A stretch of DNA of 64,000 nucleotides, taken from NCBI RefSeq assembly GCF_030165005.1, contig NZ_JASNNW010000002.1, positions 62,001 through 126,000 on the forward strand, in the 5' to 3' direction. Origin of the DNA: Blastococcus capsensis (GTDB lineage Bacteria > Actinomycetota > Actinomycetes > Mycobacteriales > Geodermatophilaceae). The translations under genes were made by a program, and so were the position numbers. This document shows, piece by piece, positions 1 to 8,292 of this stretch. The notes below the pieces were generated by a model. That model worked only from the letters and a program-made list of their open reading frames with translations. It made no database searches and had not been told where the DNA came from. Every line of letters starts with the position of its first letter. Positions within the stretch are counted from its first letter, which is position 1.

Positions 1-1365
1 AGCCAGCAGGGTGAAGCCGGCCCCCAGCTCTTCGAACACGGACCGCCCGGAGCTCAGCCTCCGTGGCGGCAGGTGGTGCCCGGCGCGAGCCACGAAGGTG
101 TGCTCGCCGTGCGCGCTGCTCACCCCGCCGGCCGGGCCGAAGACCGCCGGCGAGCCCTCGTAGTGCGGCTCGAAGCTGCGCAGCCGGCGGCCGAACCCAC
201 GGGCCGCCTCCTCGAAGGCACGGGCGAACTCCTCGCGGTCGTCCTCGGGGCGGTACTTCTCGAGCATCGCGCGGTCGTCCCGGATCCAGCCGCCGATGAT
301 GTCCTCGCCGACGTCCCGGAAGACCGGCTGCCGCTCCAGGCTGTAGGACTCCAGCAGCGCGTCGCCGCCCCAGCCCTGCAGCGTGGCGGCGAGCTTCCAG
401 CCCAGGTTGGCGGCGTCCTCCAGGCCGTTGTTGAGCCCGAAGCCCCCGTACGGCGGGTGCGTGTGTGCGGCGTCGCCGGCGATGAACACCCGGCCGGCGC
501 GGTAGCGGTGCGCCACCTGGACGCGGAGGTCCCAGAAGCCGACGTGGTCGATCTCGAGCGCGAAGGGGAAGCCGGCCGCCCGGTGCAGCAGCTCGACGAT
601 CTCCGGACCGTCGGCCGTGGTCCCCGGTGGTACGGGCGCGTGGAAGAAGAACTCGGCGCCGACGTCGACCCGGCCGAAGAACATCCAGTAGCCCAGCAGG
701 TCCGGATGCATCACGCGGTAGGTCGACCGGTCCGGGAAGCGGCTCAGCGCCTCGTGCAGCTCCGGGGAGCGGAAGACCACGAGAGCGACCAGTTCGTCCC
801 AGTCGGTACCGCTCCGCTCGATGTCGGCCTGCTCGCGGACCACGGAGTGGCCGCCGTCGCAGCCGACCACGTAGTCGGCTTCCAGCACCTCGCGCCGGCC
901 GTCGCGCTCGACCACGACGCGGGCGCCGTTCTCGTCCTGGTCGACCTCGGTGGCCCGCCAGCCCAGGCGCAGCTCGACCCCCGGCAGCTCGGCGAGGCGG
1001 TCGCGGAACACCTCCTCGGTGCGGTACTGGGGTAGGCGCTCGTTGGCCTGGGCGTAGTAGTCCTGCACCAGTTCGCGGGCCGGCGGAGCGCTCCAGAAGT
1101 CGCCCAGGAGGTTGTCGTAGACCGTCACCTGCCCGATGGGGTGCCCCTCCGGCATGGTGCGCGCCGCACGCAGCCGGTCCGCCACGCCCCAGCGCCAGGC
1201 GTGCTCCATGGTCCGCTGGGACAGCCCTTGGCCCTTGGGGATGCCCGACAGCTGGGGGCGCCGCTCGATGACGACGCAGTGGACGCCGCGCAGGCCGAGG
1301 TCGAGCGCGAGTCCCACGCCGACCGGGCCGCCGCCGACGATGATCACCTGGTGTCGTTCGGTCAT
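1..1365 (-). CDS. FAD-dependent aromatic-ring monooxygenase (3' end missing)
   Basis: The first 455 codons of a flavoprotein hydroxylase of the PheA/TfdB/MhpA type run off the left edge of the window. The N-terminus carries the FAD Rossmann motif GGGPVG (residues 11-16). The second FAD motif, GDAAHTHPP, near residue 295 is followed by the usual GLNNGLEDAANLGWKLA helix. These enzymes use NAD(P)H and O2 to hydroxylate phenolic rings in the cytosol; the substrate cannot be told from sequence. The start ATG (complement of 1363-1365) gives the motif its normal distance from the N-terminus. It is divergent from the cupin gene, so the intergenic operator could serve both. Confidence 0.88.
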   Translation of the reverse strand, partial: MTERHQVIIVGGGPVGVGLALDLGLRGVHCVVIERRPQLSGIPKGQGLSQRTMEHAWRWGVADRLRAARTMPEGHPIGQVTVYDNLLGDFWSAPPARELVQDYYAQANERLPQYRTEEVFRDRLAELPGVELRLGWRATEVDQDENGARVVVERDGRREVLEADYVVGCDGGHSVVREQADIERSGTDWDELVALVVFRSPELHEALSRFPDRSTYRVMHPDLLGYWMFFGRVDVGAEFFFHAPVPPGTTADGPEIVELLHRAAGFPFALEIDHVGFWDLRVQVAHRYRAGRVFIAGDAAHTHPPYGGFGLNNGLEDAANLGWKLAATLQGWGGDALLESYSLERQPVFRDVGEDIIGGWIRDDRAMLEKYRPEDDREEFARAFEEAARGFGRRLRSFEPHYEGSPAVFGPAGGVSSAHGEHTFVARAGHHLPPRRLSSGRSVFEELGAGFTLLA

Positions 1366-1566
1366 GCCGTCCTCGGTCGTCGGCGGGTCCGTGCAGAGCG
1401 GGCGAATGATAAGACCTTTCGCACTCTCATGGCGAGGCGCTGATCAGGAGATCGCGCCGACGGGGGTGCCGCGGCGCGGGTCGGGGCCCTCGCGCCCGCA
1501 CGGCACCGCTCTGCCCTCGCGCGCCGCCGCCGCGCCGTGCGCCCGCGACGGGGAGGGGGGTGTCCT

Positions 1567-1595
1567 TTGACACACCCCGGGGCTGGTCTTATGGT
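1567..1595 (+). promoter_or_regulatory. Promoter TTGACA-N17-TATGGT overlapped by an operator
   Basis: A consensus -35 TTGACA (1567-1572) is followed after 17 bases by TATGGT (1590-1595). The GntR-type operator core at 1592-1602 covers the -10, so binding there would block initiation. This is the clearest promoter/operator arrangement in the window. Confidence 0.6.
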
Positions 1596-1602
1596 CCTAC
1601 CG
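1584..1602. promoter_or_regulatory. FadR/GntR-type operator, site A
   Basis: CTGGTCTTATGGTCCTACCG: the core TGGTCCTACCG (1592-1602) fits TGGTNNNACCA with one mismatch, and an extra TGGTCT half lies 8 bases upstream. It sits between the FAD monooxygenase and the cupin/eutA unit. Confidence 0.6.
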
Positions 1603-1671
1603 ATCAAGCTCGGCGGCATGCCTGCCGCGCCGTTCGTGGGGTTCACCCCATCCGTCGACCAGGGAGGCCCC

Positions 1672-2793
1672 ATGGCCAAGGATGCCATCGTCAACGAGAG
1701 CCTCGCGGCGAAGTTCGCCACCGAGAAGGACTCGCCGTACACCCGCTGGGTGGCCGACGAGGGTCTCGACATCATCGCCGCGCACTACGTGCCGGACCTG
1801 AAGACCGTCGAGCTCAAGGACTGGGCCCGCCGCGGCGGCAGGGGCGTCTTCATCAACCACGAGGCCAGCCGCACCTCGAACGACTGCTACGTGGCCGAGA
1901 TCCCGGCCGGGGGCGAGCTCGCCCCGCAGCGGCAGCTGTTCGAGGAGATGATCCTGGTGCTCTCGGGCCACGGCTCCACCAAGGTGTGGAACGACGCGGG
2001 CGCCGAGGTGACCTTCGAGTGGGGCCCGGGTGCGCTGTTCGCCATCCCGCTGAACGCCAACCACCAGCACTTCAACGGGTCGGGCACCGAGGTCGCGCGC
2101 TTCGTCTCCTCGACGAACGCCCCGGGCATCATCAACCTCTACGACGACATCGACTTCGTCTTCGGCACCGCCCACGACTTCCCGAAGCGTTTCAACGGTG
2201 AGCCCGACTACTTCGCGCCCAAGGGCGAGCAGAAGGGTCTGCTGCTCGACACCAACTTCGTGGCCGACTCGATCAACCTGCCGTTGATCGAGGCCAAGGA
2301 GCGCGGCGCCGGAGGCGGGCACATCCGCTTCAACATGGCCAAGGGCTCGATGAACAGCCACATCTCGCAGTTCCCGACGGCCACGTACAAGAAGGGCCAC
2401 CGGCACGGCCCCGGCGCTCACGTGATCATCCTCTCGGGCGAGGGCTACAGCCTGATGTGGCCCGAGGGCGAGGAGCCGCGGCGTTACGAGTGGCAGGCCG
2501 GCAGCATGATCGTCCCGCCGAACATGTGGTACCACCAGCACTTCAACACCGGCACCGAGCCGGCCCGCTACCTCGCCTTCAAGCACGAGGTGGTCTCGAT
2601 CCGCAACGCGCAGGGCGTGCCGAAGGCCTGGATCAGCCAGCGCATCGGTGGCGACCAGATCGACTACGCCGACGAGTCCTCCTACGTGCGCGAGACGTTC
2701 AAGGAGGCCCTGGCCAAGCACGGCCTCGAGCCGCAGATGGAGACCGCGTACGAGCAGGAGAAGGAGAACCTGCCGCCCAAGTCGGCTGCCTGA
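1672..2793 (+). CDS. Double-cupin protein (gentisate-dioxygenase-like fold)
   Basis: A 373-aa protein with two cupin barrels. The first contains HQHFN near residue 131; the second has HRHGPGAH near 244, the family glycine motif LSGEGYSLMWPEGE, and a third HQHFN near 288. His-rich cupin sites usually bind Fe(II), Mn or Ni and serve dioxygenases or isomerases; the reaction is not evident here. ATG 1672 is chosen because AGGGAGG (1661-1667) lies just upstream; longer in-frame starts would run through the promoter. It is first in a unit with the eutA-like gene. A decayed relative lies at about 29.4 kb on the other strand, and two further bicupins sit at 11.3 and 36.3 kb. Confidence 0.85.
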   Translation: MAKDAIVNESLAAKFATEKDSPYTRWVADEGLDIIAAHYVPDLKTVELKDWARRGGRGVFINHEASRTSNDCYVAEIPAGGELAPQRQLFEEMILVLSGHGSTKVWNDAGAEVTFEWGPGALFAIPLNANHQHFNGSGTEVARFVSSTNAPGIINLYDDIDFVFGTAHDFPKRFNGEPDYFAPKGEQKGLLLDTNFVADSINLPLIEAKERGAGGGHIRFNMAKGSMNSHISQFPTATYKKGHRHGPGAHVIILSGEGYSLMWPEGEEPRRYEWQAGSMIVPPNMWYHQHFNTGTEPARYLAFKHEVVSIRNAQGVPKAWISQRIGGDQIDYADESSYVRETFKEALAKHGLEPQMETAYEQEKENLPPKSAA

Positions 2794-2812
2794 TCACTCT
2801 CCCGTCCCACCT

Positions 2813-2851
2813 CGACGTGCGGTCCGCCTCCTGCCGGCGGGCCGCACGTCG
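2813..2851 (+). terminator. Strong hairpin between cupin and eutA-like gene
   Basis: Arms 2813-2828 and 2836-2851 pair over 16 bp with a single G-T wobble and a 7-base loop, followed by TCGTTTC. It lies 20 bases after the cupin stop and 31 before the next GTG, so it could partially terminate or protect the cupin mRNA and lower eutA expression. Confidence 0.6.
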
Positions 2852-2881
2852 TCGTTTCTCCCCGTCCTCTGGAGCGCACCC

Positions 2882-4468
2882 GTGACGCACACCCACTCCG
2901 CCGAGCCGGTCTACGGCCGCGAGCACGCCCCGCCGCGGACGGTGCACTCGCCGCACACCCCTGACCACGACCACGACCACGACGACGCCGAGCTGCCGCT
3001 CGAGGACAACCCGATCTGGCAGCAGGACAACGTCACCCTGCACAGCGTCGGGATGGACATCGGCTCCTCGGGCACCCAGGTGGTCTTCTCCCGGCTGCAC
3101 CTCCGCCGCATCGGCGAGGACCTGACCAGTCGCTACATCGTCGTGCGGCGGGACACGGTCTACCGCTCGCCCGTGGCACTGACCCCCTACGCCAGCGCCG
3201 AGCACATCGACGCCGAGGCCCTCGGCACGATCATCGACCGGGCCTACGGCGAGGCCCGGATCGGTCCGGAGGACGTGGACACCGGTGTCGTGATCCTCAC
3301 CGGGGAGGCGCTGCGCCGTCGCAACGCCGAGGCCATCGCCGGGGTCCTCGCCGAGCGCGGCGGAGAGCTCGTGACCGCGACCGCGGGGCACCACATGGAG
3401 GCGATGCTGGCCGGCTACGGCTCCGGAGCGGCCCGGACGTCCTACGAGACCGGTCTGCGCATCCTCAACGTCGACATCGGCGGCGGCACGACGAAGCTCT
3501 CCGTCCTCGACCGTGGTCGCGTGGTGGCCACCGCGGCGGTCCACATCGGCGGTCGGCTGCAGGTCGTCGACCGGACCGGGACGATCGTGCGCCTCGATCC
3601 CGCCGGCCGGGCGCACGCCGCCCGGGCGGGTTTCACCTGGGACCTGGGCGACCCCACCCGCCCCGAGGAGGTCGACCGGGTCGCCGAGGGGATGGCCGAC
3701 GCGCTGGTCGCCGCGCTGGGCGACGCCCCGGCGCCGGACGTGGCCGCGCTGTACCTCACCGACCCCCTGCCCGACGTCGGCCCGATCGACGGGGTGGTGT
3801 TCTCCGGCGGGGTGGCCGAGTACGTCTACGGGCGGGAGGCCGAGTCGTTCGGCGACCTCGGCCGGCCGCTGGGCGAGGCGGTCCGGCGGCGGGTCGACGC
3901 CGGCATGCTGCCCTACCCGCTGCTGCCCGCCGGAGAATGCATCCGCGCGACCGCACTCGGTGCGTCGGAGTACAGCGTCCAGCTCAGCGGCAACACCGGC
4001 TGGATCTCCGACCCGGACGCCCTGCTGCCGCGCCGCAACCTCCAGGTCGTGCGCCCGGTCCACGAACTCGGCGAGACCGTGGACGCCGCGGAGGTGGCGG
4101 CTGCGGTCCGCCGGCACCTGGTCGCGCTCGACGCCGCGGACGCCGACCAGGACGTGGCGCTGGCGATGTCGTGGTCGGGCCTGCCGAGCTACCACCGGGT
4201 CGCCGCCTTCGCCCGCGGGGTGCGCGACGGCCTCGCGGAACGGATCGCCGCCGGCCGGCCGGTGTACGTCGTGCTCGACGGGGACGTCGCGATGACCCTG
4301 GGCCGGCTGCTCCAGCACGAGCTCGGGGTCACCTCGGACCTGCTGGTCGTCGACGGGCTCACCCTGCGGGATTTCGACTACATCGACATCGGCCGGCTGC
4401 GGCACCCGTCGCGGACCGTCCCCGTGACGATCAAGTCGCTGGTCTTCGGGGAGGAACCGGGCGCCTGA
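2882..4468 (+). CDS. eutA: EutA-like ammonia-lyase reactivating factor
   Basis: A 528-aa protein of the EutA family, the chaperone-like ATPase that removes damaged B12 from ethanolamine ammonia-lyase. Visible motifs are DIGSSGTQ near residue 59 and DIGGGTTKLS near 198, the two phosphate loops of the actin/Hsp70-type fold, and VFSGGVAEYVYG near 305. The N-terminus has a His/Asp-rich run (DHDHDHDD) before the fold, unusual for EutA and perhaps metal binding. GTG 2882 follows GGAG at 2871-2874. No EutB or EutC gene is in the window, so the client protein is unknown; the preceding cupin is the nearest candidate. It converges with the GntR gene 16 bp downstream. Confidence 0.85.
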   Translation: MTHTHSAEPVYGREHAPPRTVHSPHTPDHDHDHDDAELPLEDNPIWQQDNVTLHSVGMDIGSSGTQVVFSRLHLRRIGEDLTSRYIVVRRDTVYRSPVALTPYASAEHIDAEALGTIIDRAYGEARIGPEDVDTGVVILTGEALRRRNAEAIAGVLAERGGELVTATAGHHMEAMLAGYGSGAARTSYETGLRILNVDIGGGTTKLSVLDRGRVVATAAVHIGGRLQVVDRTGTIVRLDPAGRAHAARAGFTWDLGDPTRPEEVDRVAEGMADALVAALGDAPAPDVAALYLTDPLPDVGPIDGVVFSGGVAEYVYGREAESFGDLGRPLGEAVRRRVDAGMLPYPLLPAGECIRATALGASEYSVQLSGNTGWISDPDALLPRRNLQVVRPVHELGETVDAAEVAAAVRRHLVALDAADADQDVALAMSWSGLPSYHRVAAFARGVRDGLAERIAAGRPVYVVLDGDVAMTLGRLLQHELGVTSDLLVVDGLTLRDFDYIDIGRLRHPSRTVPVTIKSLVFGEEPGA

Positions 4469-4483
4469 CGGGCGGTCCCGGGC

Positions 4484-5254
4484 TCAGCTCGGGGCTGCGC
4501 CGTCCATCGCCCCGACCCGCTCGGCCGTTCGCATCAGGTGGGTGCGCATCAGGGTCGTCGCCGCCTCGATGTCGCGGTCGGCGATCGCGTCGACGAGGGC
4601 GCGGTGCTCCTCGACGCCCTGCCGGCCGTGCAGCGGCGCCGCCTCGCGCGCCCGCTCCAGGGAGTGCACCAGCGGATCGTGCAGGGATTCGACCAGCATG
4701 GCGACGGCCCGGTTGTGCGTCGCGACCGCGAAGCGGGTGTGCCACTCGGCGGAGAGCTCGAGGGGGTACTCGTCGCCTTCGAGCGCGGCGCTGCTGCGAT
4801 CGCAGATCTCGCGGAGCGCGGCGATGTCCTCGGCGGTCGCCCGCTCGCACACCAGGGCGACGACGCCGAGCTCGAACACCATGCGCGCCTCGGTGACCTC
4901 CACGGCGGTCAGGGTCGCCAGCGAGATGAGATCTGCGATGCCGGCTCCCACCAGGCGGCTGCTGGGGGCGGTGACGAAGGCGCCACCGCGCGCGCCCACC
5001 CGGATCTCGACCAGGCCGTTGGCCTCCAGCACCCGCAGGGCCTCGCGAACGGTGACCCGGCTGACGCCGAACCGCTCGCAGAGCTCCCGCTCGGAGGGCA
5101 GGCGGTCGCCGGCGGTCAGCTGGCCCTGGCGGATGAGCACGCGGATCTGGTCGACGATGACCTCCGAGATGCGCCCGACGCTGACCCGGCTGAGCAGGTC
5201 GCCCTTGTCGGCCGCGGAGCTTCCGGGGGTCTCTACTGCGAGGGGTCCCTGCAT
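4484..5254 (-). CDS. FadR-subfamily GntR transcriptional regulator
   Basis: A 256-aa regulator with an N-terminal winged helix-turn-helix (residues about 25-90, SERELCERFGVSRVTVREAL at 54-73) and a C-terminal FCD ligand domain with WHTRF and EEHRALVDAI histidines that usually hold a metal and a carboxylate effector. ATG 5254 is preferred over GTG 5260 because GAGGG sits five bases before it. FadR-type proteins bind TGGTNNNACCA palindromes, and ten such sites precede transcription units in this window, so it is the likely master regulator of module 1. The effector is probably an aromatic or ring-cleaved acid (inference). Confidence 0.9.
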   Translation of the reverse strand: MQGPLAVETPGSSAADKGDLLSRVSVGRISEVIVDQIRVLIRQGQLTAGDRLPSERELCERFGVSRVTVREALRVLEANGLVEIRVGARGGAFVTAPSSRLVGAGIADLISLATLTAVEVTEARMVFELGVVALVCERATAEDIAALREICDRSSAALEGDEYPLELSAEWHTRFAVATHNRAVAMLVESLHDPLVHSLERAREAAPLHGRQGVEEHRALVDAIADRDIEAATTLMRTHLMRTAERVGAMDGAAPS

Positions 5255-5313
5255 CGTCACCCTCGCATCCTAGGTGACCGGCGGGCGAGACCGTTCCGTC
5301 CGCCGGGGTCCGG

Positions 5314-6009
5314 TCACGCTCCCGGGTGGACGGTCGGTGCCGTTCCGCCCGGTTCGGGCTCGGCGCGGACGTACCGGCCGCCGGGGACGACGGGGCGCAG
5401 ATGGCTGTCCAGCGCGTAGTGCAACGGGGTCGCGATCGGCACCTCCAGGTCGACCACCTCCTCCGGGCCGAGGTCGTCCAGGAGGGCGATCAGGGCCCGC
5501 AGCGAGTTGCTGTGCGCGGTCACCAGCACGGTGTGGCCGGCCCGAAGATCCGGGGCGAGCACGTCCTTCCAGCAGGGCAGCAGCCGGGCGGCGACGTCCG
5601 CGAGGCTCTCTCCGGGCCGGTGCGTGCCGCCGGCGCATCCCGGCGGCGGCGCGGCGTCCCAGGACCGCCGCCACCGCCGGTACTGCGCGCTGCCGTGGCG
5701 AGCCAGCACCTCGCTGCGCGCCAGGCCCTCGAGCACGCCATAGCCGCGTTCGTCGAGCCGCGGGTCCTGGCGGGCCGGGACCCGCGGTCGCCCCGCGGCC
5801 GCCAGCGCCAGCTCGCCGGTGCGCACCGCACGGGTGAGCGTGGAGGTGTGCAGCCGGTCCGGCAGCAGGCCCGATTCGCGCAGCAGCACCCCGCAGCGCC
5901 GGGCCTGGTCCTCGCCGCGCGTCGTGAGATCGACGTCCACCCGGCCGGTGAACCGGTCCTGCGCGTTCCACGCGCTCTCGCCGTGGCGGAGGAGGACGAG
6001 CGAGAACAT
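5314..6009 (-). CDS. Histidine phosphatase, phosphoglycerate mutase family
   Basis: A 231-aa protein starting LVLLRHGESAWN, with catalytic His9 in the RHG motif, an ERGYGVLEGL segment matching the dPGM family, and the second histidine in TAHSNSLRALI. Length and the HSNSL block resemble 2,3-bisphosphoglycerate-dependent phosphoglycerate mutase more than general phosphatases, but central residues differ and a broad phosphatase is possible. It is read divergently from the ferredoxin; the operator at 6032-6050 is only about 25 bp from its start, so it may be co-regulated. Its role in the catabolic cluster is unclear. Confidence 0.8.
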   Translation of the reverse strand: MFSLVLLRHGESAWNAQDRFTGRVDVDLTTRGEDQARRCGVLLRESGLLPDRLHTSTLTRAVRTGELALAAAGRPRVPARQDPRLDERGYGVLEGLARSEVLARHGSAQYRRWRRSWDAAPPPGCAGGTHRPGESLADVAARLLPCWKDVLAPDLRAGHTVLVTAHSNSLRALIALLDDLGPEEVVDLEVPIATPLHYALDSHLRPVVPGGRYVRAEPEPGGTAPTVHPGA

Positions 6010-6031
6010 GTCGTGACCCTAGCCACACATG

Positions 6032-6050
6032 TGGTCTAATGGACATACCA
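6032..6050. promoter_or_regulatory. FadR/GntR-type operator, site B
   Basis: TGGTCTAATGGACATACCA: core TGGACATACCA (6040-6050) has one mismatch to TGGTNNNACCA, and the TGGTCT half upstream is spaced as in site A. It lies between the phosphatase and ferredoxin starts. TCTAAT (6035-6040) could be a -10. Confidence 0.55.
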
Positions 6051-6097
6051 ATGAGCAGGCCCGGAAAACGGGTACGGGACGACGGAGGGGGCAGGGC

Positions 6098-6421
6098 GTG
6101 CCGAAGGTGGTCTACGTCGGGGACGCCGGTCAAGAGCACGCGGTCGATGCGACCGTCGGGGAGTCGGTGATGGCCGCGGCGGTGAAGAGCGGTGTCCCCG
6201 GCATCATCGCCGAGTGCGGCGGGAACGCTTCCTGCGCGACCTGCCACGTGTGGGTCCGCGACGAGTTCCTGTCCGCCGTCGGCGAGCCGAACGAGCTCGA
6301 AGAGGACCTGCTGGAGATGGCGGTGTCCGAACGCCGCGACGGTAGTCGGTTGAGCTGCCAGATCCCCGTGTCCCCGGAGTTGGACGGGCTCATCGTGGAC
6401 GTCCCGCCGCAGCAGCCGTGA
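6098..6421 (+). CDS. [2Fe-2S] ferredoxin, putidaredoxin type
   Basis: A 107-aa electron carrier. The cluster ligands are Cys40, Cys46 and Cys49 (CGGNASCATC, the C-x5-C-x2-C pattern) and Cys87, as in adrenodoxin/putidaredoxin-type ferredoxins. The start is GTG 6098 after GGAGGGG (6084-6090); an upstream in-frame ATG at 6029 would begin inside the operator. It precedes the Rieske oxygenase by 72 bp and probably delivers electrons to it. No dedicated reductase is next to it. Confidence 0.88.
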   Translation: MPKVVYVGDAGQEHAVDATVGESVMAAAVKSGVPGIIAECGGNASCATCHVWVRDEFLSAVGEPNELEEDLLEMAVSERRDGSRLSCQIPVSPELDGLIVDVPPQQP

Positions 6422-6446
6422 ATCGACAGTTGACGCCGTCCACGAT

Positions 6447-6457
6447 TGGTATGACAG
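6447..6457. promoter_or_regulatory. FadR/GntR-type operator, site C
   Basis: TGGTATGACAG between the ferredoxin stop and the Rieske gene, one mismatch from the core. TTGACG lies at 6430-6435. It suggests that the oxygenase has its own regulated promoter in addition to read-through. Confidence 0.5.
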
Positions 6458-6493
6458 TCAGCCCAACGCGCGGCTGAGGAGAGAGAGACACCG

Positions 6494-7780
6494 GTGCTTC
6501 GTCAGGACATCAACGAGCTGCTGACCCGGACGGGTCCCGGGACGCCGATGGGCGAGCTGTTCCGGCAGTACTGGATGCCCGCCTGCCTCGCGGAGGAGCT
6601 CCCGGAGGACGGCGCCCCGCCGATCCGGCTCAAGCTCCTCTCCGAGCGGCTGGTCGCCTTCCGGGACAGCTACGGCCGCTACGGCCTCATCGACGAGTTC
6701 TGCGCCCACCGTGGCGCGTCCATGTGGTTCGGCCGGAACGAGGAGGGCGGCCTGCGCTGCCCGTACCACGGCTGGAAGTACGACACCACGGGTCAGTGCA
6801 TCGAGGTGCCCTCCGAGGCCGACAACTCGAGCTTCGCCGAGAACGTGCGGCTGACCTCGTACCCGCTGGTCAAGATCGGTGACGTCCTGTGGACGTACAT
6901 GGGCGACCCGGCCAAGCAGCCGCCCCTGCCGGAGTTCGAGTTCGCGCTCACCCCGGCGGAGCACCACTACACCTCCAAGCGCTGGCAGCAGAGCAACTGG
7001 CTGCAGGCCTTCGAGGGCGGGATCGATTCCAGCCACGTGACCTTCCTGCACTCCGGTGGTCTCAAGAGCGATCCGCTGTTCAAGGGCGCCAAGGGCAACC
7101 AGTACAACCTCAACGACAAGAAGCCGTTCTTCGAGGTGGCCGACAGTGACGGCGGTCTGTTCGTCGGCGCCCGGCGCAACGCCGAGGAGGGGTCGTACTA
7201 CTGGCGGATCACGCCGTGGGTGATGCCGTCCTTCACGATGGTCCCCCCGCGCGGTGACCACCCGATCCACGGGCATTTCTGGATCCCGATCGACGACGAG
7301 AACTGCTGGGCGTACAGCTTCGACTACCACCCCATGCGGCCCCTGACCGAAGCCGAGCGGCAGGCCATGATCGACGGCCACGGGGTGCACAGCAAGAACA
7401 TCCCGGGCACGTACCGGCCCGAGGCGAACATGGACAACGACTACCTGATGAACCGCGAGAAGCAGCGGACCGGGGAGTGGTACTCCGGCGTCGAGGGCAT
7501 CGCGATCCAGGACTCATCCCTGCAGGAGAGCATGGGCCCGATCGTCGACCGCACGAAGGAGCGTCTGGTCCCGGCCGACAGCGGGATCATCAAGGCCCGG
7601 CAGAAGCTGTACCGGGCCGCGGTCGGGCTGCGCGACAAGGGCGTGACCCCGCCCGGGGTCGACCCGGCGCACCACCACGTCCGCTCGGCCGCCGTCGTCC
7701 TGCCGCAGAAGGAGGCGTTCCTCGACGCCGCCCGCGATGACGTCACGGTGCGCCCCGGCATGCCGATCTCCTCGGTCTGA
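6494..7780 (+). CDS. Rieske non-heme iron oxygenase, phthalate 4,5-dioxygenase-like
   Basis: A 428-aa terminal oxygenase. The Rieske centre ligands are Cys70/His72 and Cys89/His92 (CAHRGASMW and CPYHGW). The mononuclear iron site is DSSHVTFLH, with histidines near 182 and 187. Layout and length match the homotrimeric phthalate/carbazole/vanillate-type oxygenases, which need no beta subunit. Start is GTG 6494 after a GAGGAGAGAG run. It forms an operon with the ferredoxin before it and the 169-aa and PanB-like genes after it. The substrate is probably a carboxylated aromatic ring; dioxygenation versus demethylation cannot be decided. Confidence 0.88.
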   Translation: MLRQDINELLTRTGPGTPMGELFRQYWMPACLAEELPEDGAPPIRLKLLSERLVAFRDSYGRYGLIDEFCAHRGASMWFGRNEEGGLRCPYHGWKYDTTGQCIEVPSEADNSSFAENVRLTSYPLVKIGDVLWTYMGDPAKQPPLPEFEFALTPAEHHYTSKRWQQSNWLQAFEGGIDSSHVTFLHSGGLKSDPLFKGAKGNQYNLNDKKPFFEVADSDGGLFVGARRNAEEGSYYWRITPWVMPSFTMVPPRGDHPIHGHFWIPIDDENCWAYSFDYHPMRPLTEAERQAMIDGHGVHSKNIPGTYRPEANMDNDYLMNREKQRTGEWYSGVEGIAIQDSSLQESMGPIVDRTKERLVPADSGIIKARQKLYRAAVGLRDKGVTPPGVDPAHHHVRSAAVVLPQKEAFLDAARDDVTVRPGMPISSV

Positions 7781-7782
7781 TC

Positions 7783-8292
7783 ATGGCTGTCGAAACCCAG
7801 ACACTGAGCAGCTGCGCCCGGGCGGCCACGGCCGAGGAGGCGCGTTACCGGATCGACCGGCCGATCGCCCCTTCCCGGGCCGGGAGGGTCGTCGCCCTGG
7901 ACCCCGGCGCCGCCGAGGTGCTGCGCCGGACGGCGCAGCAGGAGTGGGCCAACGCCCGCTTCTACATCTGCGAGCCGGCCGGGTCCGGCGCCCAGGACGT
8001 CGTGCTGCGCGGCATCGACGGCGGCCCCGCAACGCTGGCCGACGAGCTGGCCAGTGCCTCGGTCGTCGTCATGGTCGCGACCAGCGACGCCGGCGCCGAC
8101 TGCGCCTACACGCTGGGCAAGGCGTGCTGGGAGCGCGGCATCCAGACGGCCGGCCTGGTCGTCGGCGACGGCACGCAGGCCGGAACCGCGGCCTCGGCGG
8201 CCGTGGCGGCGCTGCGGCCGCACGCCCGGGTGCTGCTGCCCTCGGCCGACGAGGCCGACGTCGTGGACCTGCTGAGCGCGCTCCGTGTCTGA
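7783..8292 (+). CDS. Protein of unknown function beside a PanB-like gene
   Basis: A 169-aa protein that I do not recognise. It is Ala/Val-rich, with alternating strands and helices like a Rossmann- or tubulin-type half domain: a strand VVVMVATSD followed by AGADCAYTLGKACWERGIQTAGLVVGD, weakly reminiscent of the FtsZ core but lacking GGGTGTG. No signal peptide or membrane segment is seen. It starts 2 bp after the oxygenase stop and overlaps the PanB-like gene by 8 bp, so translational coupling suggests a functional pair. Confidence 0.75.
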   Translation: MAVETQTLSSCARAATAEEARYRIDRPIAPSRAGRVVALDPGAAEVLRRTAQQEWANARFYICEPAGSGAQDVVLRGIDGGPATLADELASASVVVMVATSDAGADCAYTLGKACWERGIQTAGLVVGDGTQAGTAASAAVAALRPHARVLLPSADEADVVDLLSALRV

